This document shows positions 1-8,022 of a DNA stretch of 64,000 nt, piece by piece. Source of the DNA: Lachnoclostridium sp. UBA1308. GTDB lineage: Bacteria; Bacillota; Clostridia; Lachnospirales; Lachnospiraceae. The stretch's first letter is position 1, and each line of letters begins with the position of its first letter. The notes under the pieces are model-generated. The model saw only the letters and a list, made by a program, of their open reading frames with translations, ran no database searches and had not been told where the DNA came from. The DNA lies in the NCBI GenBank assembly GCA_002307215.1, contig DBTU01000031.1, forward strand, positions 154,232-218,231. The letters are read 5' to 3'. The position numbers were made by a program, and so were the translations under genes.

Positions 1-49
1 GCGGGTGCTTCACACTGGGGTAATAATTCGTTACGAATAAAATATTCAT
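1..49 (-). CDS. Glycosyltransferase, N-terminus only (cut by window edge)
   Basis: Sixteen codons are visible on the minus strand, reading MNILFVTNYYPSVKHP. The ATG at 47-49 follows a GGAG motif by eight bases. A hydrophobic strand running into a T-N-Y-x-P turn at the extreme N-terminus is typical of GT-B glycosyltransferases of the GT4 type. It starts 15 bases after the pyruvyl transferase stop, so it belongs to the same minus-strand exopolysaccharide operon. Everything beyond residue 16 lies outside the window, so the assignment rests on the opening motif and context only. Confidence 0.5.
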   Translation of the reverse strand, partial: MNILFVTNYYPSVKHP

Positions 50-64
50 ACTTTATACTCCAAA

Positions 65-1156
65 TCATTTCTTGAATAACGTATATAGATATTCCTTAGC
101 AGATATAATTTCCTTGTTAATGATTTCATTACTGGCGGTAAAATCAATTTCCTGTGTATTTATATCCTCTAATCCCTTGAAAATACGGTCTTCAAGACCA
201 AGCCTGGTTAAAAGCCCCGTAATCCTGGAAGGTGCCGAACCGCCAACAAAGGAATAAAATATTTTGTTAAAAATAGTACAAAAGGCAGTTCCATGAAATG
301 AAGAAGTCAGGACATATTCCGCATTCATAAGAAGATAAATAAATTGTTCGGGCGAGGCATCTCTGATAAAACGATCTGCCTTAATATTAATTATTAGCTC
401 TGTAGCTATCATGACGGTCCGATAGCCGGTAAGACTTTTTATCTTTTTTAAGGCTTTATTCATTAGTATGCTGTCGCCCATTGGAAAGCATAGAATGTAT
501 TTGTGGGTAACCTTCCAAGGCTGTGCAAAGTACTCCCATTCTTCTCTGGAAAGTAGGAATATCGGATCGATATTCACCTTAACAAAATTCGTCTTATCCA
601 GTATTGTCTCGATATAGTCCTTTGCTTCCTCTTCTCTGACAGAAATTGCATCAAATCTTGCTAATAATTCCTGCATTGGTTGTCGGTAAATCATGGGCAC
701 ATCATAGGATCCCATACTGACTGCGTAGGAAGCCAACTTTACCTTTGAGGAACCAAAATCCAAGAAAAAGGCTTTATTAAATTGATGGGACACATTCCAT
801 AATTGATCACTTCCGGCAATATATCGATCCGCAATCGGAGGATTTTTCTTAAGATCATTGAGGCTGACATATTTTACAGACAATTTTAATCGCGTTTTTG
901 AAAATTTTTGAAAATTGCGACACTGCTTTATGATGGATGGAAGGGTAATTACCGTAATCAACAAACGTAGTGAATTGACTAGAAGTAGCTTCAGCGTGAA
1001 CCCTTTGATTCTCCAACAAAATTTACGCTTTTCATAAGAATAATCAATGATTACATTATCAATCGACATATTTAATTGTATCTGCTGAAGAGCAAAGGCT
1101 TGTAAAACCGCTCCGTAATTATATACATCATGATATGTTATAGTCGCTGTCTTCAT
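65..1156 (-). CDS. Polysaccharide pyruvyl transferase family protein
   Basis: A 363-residue protein of the polysaccharide pyruvyl transferase family (CsaB/WcaK/AmsJ type). Characterised members add a ketal-linked pyruvate from phosphoenolpyruvate to a sugar of a surface polysaccharide. Seen in the sequence: the N-terminal T-Y-H-D-V-x-N-Y-G-A-V-L-Q-A segment (residues 7-20), the middle Y-I-A-G-S-D-Q-L-W-N motif (about 111-120), and the C-terminal T-S-S-F-H-G-T-A motif (about 284-291) common to the family. Length is normal. The gene lies 1 base downstream of the F420 hydrogenase beta-like gene. That pairing recurs in Firmicute and Bacteroidetes polysaccharide loci (family knowledge), though the partner's role is not clear. 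The acceptor sugar cannot be told from sequence. Confidence 0.88.
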   Translation of the reverse strand: MKTATITYHDVYNYGAVLQAFALQQIQLNMSIDNVIIDYSYEKRKFCWRIKGFTLKLLLVNSLRLLITVITLPSIIKQCRNFQKFSKTRLKLSVKYVSLNDLKKNPPIADRYIAGSDQLWNVSHQFNKAFFLDFGSSKVKLASYAVSMGSYDVPMIYRQPMQELLARFDAISVREEEAKDYIETILDKTNFVKVNIDPIFLLSREEWEYFAQPWKVTHKYILCFPMGDSILMNKALKKIKSLTGYRTVMIATELIINIKADRFIRDASPEQFIYLLMNAEYVLTSSFHGTAFCTIFNKIFYSFVGGSAPSRITGLLTRLGLEDRIFKGLEDINTQEIDFTASNEIINKEIISAKEYLYTLFKK

Positions 1157-1157
1157 C

Positions 1158-2354
1158 TCAATTTCTCCTCATCATTCTTTTTCGCAATTTCTTTATTGGC
1201 ATTAATAATCCCACATGCGCAGATTTGGTATGGAAAGCATGAATAAGCTCCTGTAATACACAGTAACCGGTATACTTTGTTACAACATACCGATATCCGT
1301 ATGTCAAATAATCCGCCCAAAAGGACTCCCGATCCTTCGGCGACTCAGTAGGTAAGTACAGATTACGCTGAATACACTTATCTTCGCTGCTTTCTATTAT
1401 CTCTAGGCTATCACGAACTTCGTTGAAGGACTTTTCACCTTTTATTGTATTGATAAGAATTAGGGATATACCCTGATTATCATCAAATTCTGGCATGGAC
1501 CTTTCGATACCCCAAAAATCCCCCATTGTAATGTCGGAACACCTTGAAAAGGATGAATACCTACATTTGTAACAGCTGGGACGTAATATTAAATTATTTA
1601 AGAAAAGGTTCATATGTATTTGTGATAGACAACTGTTGGAATCCTTCTTGCCATTACGAAATGTATTAAGAGAGATCATGCTGTGCCAACCATTTATTTT
1701 TGAGCGAAAATCATGTTTGATCAGATGATAACCTTTCTTCGCTTTCACGAAGCTTTTATATTCCTCCCACATTAGACTGCAGGTTACACCGTGGCATATA
1801 ATATCACATAGAATCAGGTGCTCAGTATCAATTTGATTAAGATAGCTTATTAGACCTGCATTTTGACAGGGCGTCCCTGTAAATAGAACCAATCTTTGCT
1901 TGGATAAATCTTCTCGTATTTTTTGATATAGATATCCTAGCTCACTTTGTACATATTTTGAGCCTCGCATGTTATCTCGTTCCATAACAGTTTCGGCGCG
2001 TTGATGACAGACTTTTAAATTTTCACTAAGGACTACACCATATACAATACCGCCCTTTTTAAGTACCTCATCAGAGATAGCTGTAAAAAAACCACCGGAA
2101 GTACTATTCCTTCTGATGTCTTCATTTCTATGCTTAACCGCATAGATTTTCTTTGAGAATGAAACAGGATTCCGGAAATCATTGTAATAGGGACATACAG
2201 CTTTGCATTTATCGCAATCCAAACACAAGGACGCATTTACTTTAGGATACCGGAAGCCTTCTTTGTCTTGATTCATAGTAATGGCATTTACCGGGCAGCT
2301 ATTCATACAGGCACCACAGCCGTAACAATTACACTTTTGTTCATAGATTGCGAT
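1158..2354 (-). CDS. Coenzyme F420 hydrogenase/dehydrogenase beta-subunit family protein, 4Fe-4S ferredoxin-like
   Basis: An iron-sulfur flavoprotein-type family with an N-terminal ferredoxin domain and an FrhB/FdhB-like C-terminal domain. It is often found in polysaccharide loci beside pyruvyl transferases, with no settled reaction. The second cluster motif C-L-D-C-D-K-C-K-A-V-C-P is complete. The first in-frame ATG (2304-2306) falls inside the first cluster motif, C-Y-G-C-G-A-C-M-N-S-C-P, so starting there would lose three ligand cysteines. The open frame continues upstream without a stop. The only good ribosome site (GGGAGG, 2364-2369) lies 9 bases before an ATC codon at 2354 and 3 bases before a CTG at 2360. 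I therefore place the start at 2354 as a non-canonical initiation. Initiation at 2360 or a local sequence error are alternatives. The family call is firm; the start is not. Confidence 0.8.
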   Translation of the reverse strand: MAIYEQKCNCYGCGACMNSCPVNAITMNQDKEGFRYPKVNASLCLDCDKCKAVCPYYNDFRNPVSFSKKIYAVKHRNEDIRRNSTSGGFFTAISDEVLKKGGIVYGVVLSENLKVCHQRAETVMERDNMRGSKYVQSELGYLYQKIREDLSKQRLVLFTGTPCQNAGLISYLNQIDTEHLILCDIICHGVTCSLMWEEYKSFVKAKKGYHLIKHDFRSKINGWHSMISLNTFRNGKKDSNSCLSQIHMNLFLNNLILRPSCYKCRYSSFSRCSDITMGDFWGIERSMPEFDDNQGISLILINTIKGEKSFNEVRDSLEIIESSEDKCIQRNLYLPTESPKDRESFWADYLTYGYRYVVTKYTGYCVLQELIHAFHTKSAHVGLLMPIKKLRKRMMRRN

Positions 2355-2416
2355 TGTCAGGCACCTCCCATCAGGTCGATTATTTAGTAGGAAATATAAC
2401 CCTATTATTAATATAA

Positions 2417-3601
2417 CTATATCTTCAATCCTTTCTCTTTATACCAGGTGTTTTTTAAAATTATAGCCTTACTGCAGGGGCCGCTCGAAAATCTATCACT
2501 GTATCCCTTTTCCACAAGATCCTCTATCAGCTGAAGCAACCGAGCTGCAGCTGTTTCAGCATTCCATTCACTTATTATGGTATGATATGCTGCTAGCCCC
2601 AGACTTTCACATAGAGGTCTGTCTTGTAGGAGCTTCAGTACTTTAATATGCAAGCTGGCTATATTACCGCTTTCATAGATTAAGCCGCTACTTCCATCTT
2701 GAATCAAGTAGGGAACCGCTCCGGCCGCATGGCTGGCAACGACGGCACAACAGCTGTTCATAGCTTCATTTACAACAGCCCCCCAGCCCTCCTCAAAATC
2801 GCTGGTAATCAAAAAGATATTCGCATTCTCCATATACGCCCTTACCTGGTGCGGAGACATGGAGCCTGTTAAACTCACATAGGATTCAAGATCATAATCC
2901 CTGATCATGGTCCTTAATCCATCTTCTTGTTGACCGGTTCCAATCATGTCCAGGTGAAACATAATGCCATCATGCTTTAACTTATAGGCAAGTATAAGTG
3001 CATCCTTCGGATGTTTCCAATCAATAAATCGTCCGCACCATAATAGGTTTGGAATTGGGCCCACCTTTTTGGAAATCAGCTCGGGTATTTCATAATGCTT
3101 TGTCTCAGGGAAATAACCCCACTTATAGCATCTGCCAAGATAAGTGCCTTGAAGTAATAAATCAGCAGAGGTATATGCACTGGCACACAACATATATAGC
3201 TTTCGTTTATGATATCGGTAATAATTCATAATACGAAGAATTCCTCTCGGTGAGAGAAAATGCCATCTCTTCTTCTTGTAGATTCGTTCACTATAACGAA
3301 AGGTGATACCGTCTGTCCTATTCCTTAGCCGTAACTTTAAGAATTTCTCGGGCGCTGAGCCAATCATGATAACATCACTGGCGATTGACAGCTCCAAAGC
3401 TTTTTGAATTGAATCCTTATCTTTTATTGCCTTAAGTTCATAGGGGACGCTTTCATTCAGCTCCCAACCGTTTTGTGTGCGAAAGGAGTCTGCCTCCTCT
3501 GTTGAGATAAAGGTATAATCATTTCCAAGTAAGCGGTACATTTCATTGCAAAAGAATAACTGATGATGCGATAAGTAATTGGAATAAAAGGAAAGCTTCA
3601 T
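2417..3601 (-). CDS. GT4-type glycosyltransferase
   Basis: A 394-residue GT-B fold glycosyltransferase, expected to transfer a sugar from an NDP-sugar to a lipid-linked repeat unit at the inner face of the membrane. The N-terminal domain begins S-F-Y-S-N-Y-L-S-H-H-Q. The C-terminal domain shows P-N-L-L-W-C-G-R-F-I-D-W-K-H-P-K-D-A (start of the donor domain, about 185) and the retaining-GT E-x7-E signature in F-E-E-G-W-G-A-V-V-N-E-A (about 270). The length is ordinary for GT4. It sits 3 bases downstream of the polymerase-like gene and about 60 bases upstream of the iron-sulfur gene. Donor and linkage cannot be assigned. Confidence 0.88.
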   Translation of the reverse strand: MKLSFYSNYLSHHQLFFCNEMYRLLGNDYTFISTEEADSFRTQNGWELNESVPYELKAIKDKDSIQKALELSIASDVIMIGSAPEKFLKLRLRNRTDGITFRYSERIYKKKRWHFLSPRGILRIMNYYRYHKRKLYMLCASAYTSADLLLQGTYLGRCYKWGYFPETKHYEIPELISKKVGPIPNLLWCGRFIDWKHPKDALILAYKLKHDGIMFHLDMIGTGQQEDGLRTMIRDYDLESYVSLTGSMSPHQVRAYMENANIFLITSDFEEGWGAVVNEAMNSCCAVVASHAAGAVPYLIQDGSSGLIYESGNIASLHIKVLKLLQDRPLCESLGLAAYHTIISEWNAETAAARLLQLIEDLVEKGYSDRFSSGPCSKAIILKNTWYKEKGLKI

Positions 3602-3604
3602 GAG

Positions 3605-4786
3605 TCACCTCCGATCCGATGCTGATAAATAGATAAGCATACTTATACTTCCTGCATAAATAGATCCGGCGGTGATGAAGGCACTTTCAACACAAGCATG
3701 AAGAAATACCAGCAATAGCCCCCAAAAGGCGATATAGGCAGACTTGCTTGTAAAGCCTCTCGAAGAAATATGAAAATAAGCCCGGAACATATATACATAG
3801 AATAGTAAAAGACTGATAATACCCAGTGAGGAATAAATACTCAGTATGCCATTGTGAGTATTTGGTAATTGATATAAACTTAAATAGCCAAATAGAAAAT
3901 GATTTTTAATCGCAGATAAGGTATCCAGAAATAAAAATCCTCTGTTATCGTAAAGCTTACTGCTTCCACTACTTATTAGTTGAGACACGAAGGTATAGTA
4001 TATAGAGTATCCGATTAGAAATATAGAGGGTGATAATAGTACTCCGGCAACAATTAATTTTGGAATCTTAGGATGTCTTTTCAGTAAAATTATTAACAAC
4101 AGTAAAATTCCGATAGCAATGCATATTCTTGATTGGGTTTTTAGTAAAAGGAGAAATAAATATATACCGTCCGCCAGTATGGTGACTTTTACAACTAAGA
4201 TTTTATAAAAAAAGAAGGTACAGCAAAGGGTAATAAATGTGATAACTAAATACATGGCAGTTTGATTGGGATTAGAATAACCCAAGGTCACAATTGCATT
4301 ATTTGTTCCTAAATAGGATTCATATCCGGCATATTTTAAGCTACTGAACGATAAATTGATAAAAACAAGAGAATTAATAAAATTAATAATAAAAATAAAA
4401 TGAATTAATCTTCTATCCGACTTAAGATAATCAAGATACAGTAGATAAAAAGGAAAGGCCAAATAACACCATATATGAATGATATAATTATAAAGCCCTA
4501 TATTTTCCGATAATAAGTAGGATACAAAGGAAAAACAGGCGATTAGGGTAAGTAACAGGATTTGATATGTTTGGTAGACATTATAGCGCCTTAGGTTAAT
4601 TAGGATTACAACAAAAAAGGCAGCTAAGTTGGTCAGCATGAAGCATCTGCTTGCCAGAGCATTCAACAATTCAATATGATACGGTTGAGCAATATACATC
4701 ACAAGATTTGAAATAAGTGTCATACAAAAAAATATTATAAATATATTTTGAACTGTTGATTTATCCTGCTCCCGTTGATAATCCAT
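3605..4786 (-). CDS. O-antigen polymerase/ligase-like (Wzy-type) membrane protein
   Basis: A 393-residue integral membrane protein with about ten to twelve hydrophobic segments along its whole length. Near residues 300-330 is an N-T-H-N-G-I-L-S-I-Y-S-S-L-G-I segment. It matches the periplasmic/extracellular loop of the Wzy_C (O-antigen ligase/polymerase) family, which carries H-N-x-x-L and a following G-hydrophobic run. In this operon it is the best candidate for the polymerase that joins lipid-linked repeat units outside the membrane. Such proteins diverge strongly, so the call rests on topology, the loop motif and context. It lies between two glycosyltransferase genes with short gaps (3 and 45 bases). 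Confidence 0.75.
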   Translation of the reverse strand: MDYQREQDKSTVQNIFIIFFCMTLISNLVMYIAQPYHIELLNALASRCFMLTNLAAFFVVILINLRRYNVYQTYQILLLTLIACFSFVSYLLSENIGLYNYIIHIWCYLAFPFYLLYLDYLKSDRRLIHFIFIINFINSLVFINLSFSSLKYAGYESYLGTNNAIVTLGYSNPNQTAMYLVITFITLCCTFFFYKILVVKVTILADGIYLFLLLLKTQSRICIAIGILLLLIILLKRHPKIPKLIVAGVLLSPSIFLIGYSIYYTFVSQLISSGSSKLYDNRGFLFLDTLSAIKNHFLFGYLSLYQLPNTHNGILSIYSSLGIISLLLFYVYMFRAYFHISSRGFTSKSAYIAFWGLLLVFLHACVESAFITAGSIYAGSISMLIYLSASDRR

Positions 4787-4831
4787 GATACTACAACCCC
4801 TTCTAATCCCGGTTTATTGAACTGACCTGCC

Positions 4832-7294
4832 TTATAATAATCTTTTATAAATATCAAAATAGTTCTTAAGCATGACATCTTTGGAAAACAGTTCCCTGAC
4901 GCGGTTTAGGCAACTCTTCGTGTATTTCGTTTTTCCATCCAACCTAACCTCTGCGATAGCTTGAAGTAAATCTTCAATATTAAAACTGTCTAATACGATT
5001 CCGGTTTCCTGACTGACCACTTCACCGCAAGCGGTTGATTGATATGCAATAACAGGAGTACCGCAAGCCATTGCTTCTGCTGCGGTAAGACCAAAGGCTT
5101 CTTCTCTCGACGCATTGAGGTATACATCCGCAGCACTGTATAATCTGACAAGTTCCTTAGGATCATCCGTTCTATTAACGGTAATAATATTTTGGGGAAC
5201 ATTTTCAGCTAATTCTCCAACCAGTATGATCCGATAAATGGGAGCCAAGCTTTGAGACAGCTTTAAGAAGATATCAATTCCTTTTTGTTTGGTCCAGAAA
5301 TTGGCAACTCCAAGTATTACAAATTTATCTTCCGATATCCCAAGGTCTTTTCGTATATTGCTGATGACAGGCTTAAAGATATCGGTATCAACTCCGTTAT
5401 AGATCACATGAAGCGGTAAATCCTTCATGAAGGACTGCTCTGCACATGACTTCTGCCAATTGGAGACACAGATGAGTTGTAAACTGTCAAGTGCATGCAA
5501 AGCGGAGCTCTTCTCCGCGTAAATTACACCGGCCGGCTTATTACAGACATCCCTTTCTTCAGCTTTTAGCGGACATTTCATACAACCTGATTGATAGCCA
5601 ATACAAGAAATCTGTGTGAAATGATAACAACCTCCGGTAAAGGGCCAGCAGTCATTTAAGGTATAGACAATGGGAACATTATATTTCTTTAAAAATTTTA
5701 ACAGTAAGGGAAAATGAACGCTGTTTTGTTGAATATTATGAAGATGTATGATATTCGGTTGCAACCTTTTTATTTTCTTAATCAGACGCAAAGTTCCGGG
5801 AACCGAATGAATATATTTTCTGCCTAAGAACCGATTTAGAGCTCTTCGAAGATAATTTTCTATTTTACTTTCAATTTTGAAAGAGTTTTTCAAATTACAG
5901 CGATATGCGGAGTATGCGACATGACTTTGAAAGCCTTGATTTATCACATAATTATGAAGAGTCTCCACAATTCTTCCGGTGCTCCCAAATTGACAGGTAA
6001 TATTGATATGCAGTATGGAAGGTGTATGTGTTGTCTTGAGGATATCAAAAAGTCTTCCGGCTTGAACGATACTGCTTTTTTTTTGCATTACAAATTCGCG
6101 CGCGTCTTTTCCACGTATTTCAAGCTCAGAGAGTGGCTTTGAAGAAATCTTGAGCATTGAATATGCGATGCTCTCAACCGTATTACCTTTCATATAGTAT
6201 AGATAATTATCATATTCGGGTGGTATACCGTCCAACTTAAAACTTAATATCGGTCTGGCACTCGCCATATATTCAATCAATTTTGAGGGAAAAGAATATT
6301 TCGTATAATCCCCCACATTTAGCCTGGGATTAATTAAAATAGTTGCCTTTTGTTGCATTGATAGAATTTTATCTTTTGAAACATATCCGAAATACGTAAT
6401 TCGATTATCCACCATGGAAGCCTTCTCAACTTCCCTTTTGTAGTCTCCGGTTCCGCAGATAAAGAGCCTATAGTTATTTCCCGGAATACTTTGAAAGGCG
6501 GCGATCATGTTATCAATCCCAAAGCCATATTGTAGGGCACCGGAATATAAAAAGGTGATGTAAGGAACAGGAATTACGGGAACACTAGAAGCAGGAATAC
6601 TTGGTGTAGGAATGCCGGGTTCAAGTATACCGGATATAGTTTTGATTGGAGGTATGTTGCAAATACCCTCTATAACGACATATGGTTGATCTTTAATATG
6701 TAGAGGAGCAACCATATTACCGGTCAGTAGTACAAACGTATCTGCTGCTTTTATATATCTATATTGAAGTTTTTCGCAAAAGTTATATGCAAATCTTTTA
6801 ACGATTGTGCCGGAGGGAATGAATCCATGCCGGTTCGGCAAATCCGGTACGATCAGACAAATATTTAACTTTCTGAATTTGGATTTTATCGCATGAAGTA
6901 CTTTCAAATAGGGAAGATATAAGCTATAAGATAGGATGCAGACTTCTTCATTCTTATGTTGTGTACACCACAGATTAATCTCTTTATAGAATCGGTACAG
7001 CCTAATAATCTGCTTTAGAACAGGGAGATTAATATATCCGATTTCCTTATCCTCGACCTTACCAAAATGAGACCAGGTTTTAGATGGAATTATTATGTCC
7101 TTGTAATACCTGGGATAAGTACCCACCGGAAGCGTGGAAAGAAGCTGAAGGTGGCAATCAGGTATCTCATCAAGCCCTTTTATCAGATTCCATTGATACG
7201 TATTTGCTGCACTCTGTAAACCACAGCTGCTCTTAGAAAGTAAGGTTTTCTCTTCATCTTTAGTATATAAAAGCCCAAGAAATAAGATGTTCAT
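4832..7294 (-). CDS. Tandem two-domain glycosyltransferase (GT4-GT4 fusion)
   Basis: An 820-residue protein made of two complete GT-B modules. Module 1 (about 1-420) has the donor-site segment S-F-P-S-K-L-I-E-Y-M-A-S-A-R-P-I-L. It also carries a proline/isoleucine-rich insert of short P-x-I-P repeats (about residues 225-247) just before its C-terminal domain. Module 2 (about 426-820) opens I-L-H-I-N-I-T, has D-C-W-P-F-T-G-G-C-Y-H-F with a Cys cluster, and ends with the E-x7-E signature E-E-A-F-G-L-T-A-A-E. Module 2 is close in architecture to the stand-alone enzyme at 54546-55745. The start overlaps the preceding phosphatase stop by 4 bases, indicating translational coupling. It probably adds two consecutive sugars of the repeat unit (inference). 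Confidence 0.85.
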   Translation of the reverse strand: MNILFLGLLYTKDEEKTLLSKSSCGLQSAANTYQWNLIKGLDEIPDCHLQLLSTLPVGTYPRYYKDIIIPSKTWSHFGKVEDKEIGYINLPVLKQIIRLYRFYKEINLWCTQHKNEEVCILSYSLYLPYLKVLHAIKSKFRKLNICLIVPDLPNRHGFIPSGTIVKRFAYNFCEKLQYRYIKAADTFVLLTGNMVAPLHIKDQPYVVIEGICNIPPIKTISGILEPGIPTPSIPASSVPVIPVPYITFLYSGALQYGFGIDNMIAAFQSIPGNNYRLFICGTGDYKREVEKASMVDNRITYFGYVSKDKILSMQQKATILINPRLNVGDYTKYSFPSKLIEYMASARPILSFKLDGIPPEYDNYLYYMKGNTVESIAYSMLKISSKPLSELEIRGKDAREFVMQKKSSIVQAGRLFDILKTTHTPSILHINITCQFGSTGRIVETLHNYVINQGFQSHVAYSAYRCNLKNSFKIESKIENYLRRALNRFLGRKYIHSVPGTLRLIKKIKRLQPNIIHLHNIQQNSVHFPLLLKFLKKYNVPIVYTLNDCWPFTGGCYHFTQISCIGYQSGCMKCPLKAEERDVCNKPAGVIYAEKSSALHALDSLQLICVSNWQKSCAEQSFMKDLPLHVIYNGVDTDIFKPVISNIRKDLGISEDKFVILGVANFWTKQKGIDIFLKLSQSLAPIYRIILVGELAENVPQNIITVNRTDDPKELVRLYSAADVYLNASREEAFGLTAAEAMACGTPVIAYQSTACGEVVSQETGIVLDSFNIEDLLQAIAEVRLDGKTKYTKSCLNRVRELFSKDVMLKNYFDIYKRLL

Positions 7295-8022
7295 GCCTCT
7301 CCCTCTGTTTGTAACAATACTTTATTTCGTAGATTTACTCCGTCAAGGATATTATCGGAATTCTTTGCCAGCCTTTCATAACAGCTGTCTCCAAGTTTTG
7401 ATAGAATAATCTCATAGGCTTTCCATAAGTTTGGAGGACGACTTTTCCTATTATGACAATCACTTGCAAGTACATCAATATATCCGCGCTTTAAAAGTTT
7501 TATTGATCTGCGACGTAATTTTGCATCGATAACGGAGCTTGCATTCAGTTGTAGCAAGCATCCCAAATCGATCAGCCTTTTCAAATTCCTATTTCCTTTT
7601 TTTGCTGCATTATATCGTTCGATATGCGCAATGATAGGAATTAGACTATACATGCGCATTAAGTTTTCAATTTTGTCAAAGATTTTTTTATCCCATTTTG
7701 CTGTATAGGGTAATTCTAAAAGAATATATCCGGTATCTCCGATTGATAACGAACTAAGATCAGAATAATAAAACAAATAATCATGAAGTTGGGTTTCACT
7801 ACCGCTGATCAACGTTATGTTACAATCCTTTACCTGGGACATTGCAGTATCTCGCTTTTTGACAAAATCTGCTATCGTATCTTTTGATGGATCAAAATGT
7901 GGTGTGCATACGACTTTATTGATATGATGAAGATAGTAATCTTCTATCATCTGTACAGATTCCTCCACTGAGCATGCTCCATCATCGATACCGGGTAGTA
8001 TATGAGTATGAAGATCAACCAT
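7291..8022 (-). CDS. CpsB/CapC-family PHP-domain protein-tyrosine phosphatase
   Basis: A 243-residue metal-dependent PHP-fold phosphatase. Known members dephosphorylate the capsule BY-kinase and so tune chain length and amount of polysaccharide. Metal-ligand motifs are visible in order: H-T-H-I-L-P-G-I-D-D-G-A (residues 5-16), C-T-P-H-F-D (about 40), I-I-A-H-I-E-R-Y (about 135) and S-D-C-H-N (about 192). The length is typical. It overlaps its likely substrate, the Wzz-kinase fusion, by 8 bases and the tandem glycosyltransferase by 4 bases, so the three are translationally coupled. Cytoplasmic; no signal peptide or membrane segment. Confidence 0.92.
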   Translation of the reverse strand: MVDLHTHILPGIDDGACSVEESVQMIEDYYLHHINKVVCTPHFDPSKDTIADFVKKRDTAMSQVKDCNITLISGSETQLHDYLFYYSDLSSLSIGDTGYILLELPYTAKWDKKIFDKIENLMRMYSLIPIIAHIERYNAAKKGNRNLKRLIDLGCLLQLNASSVIDAKLRRRSIKLLKRGYIDVLASDCHNRKSRPPNLWKAYEIILSKLGDSCYERLAKNSDNILDGVNLRNKVLLQTEGEA

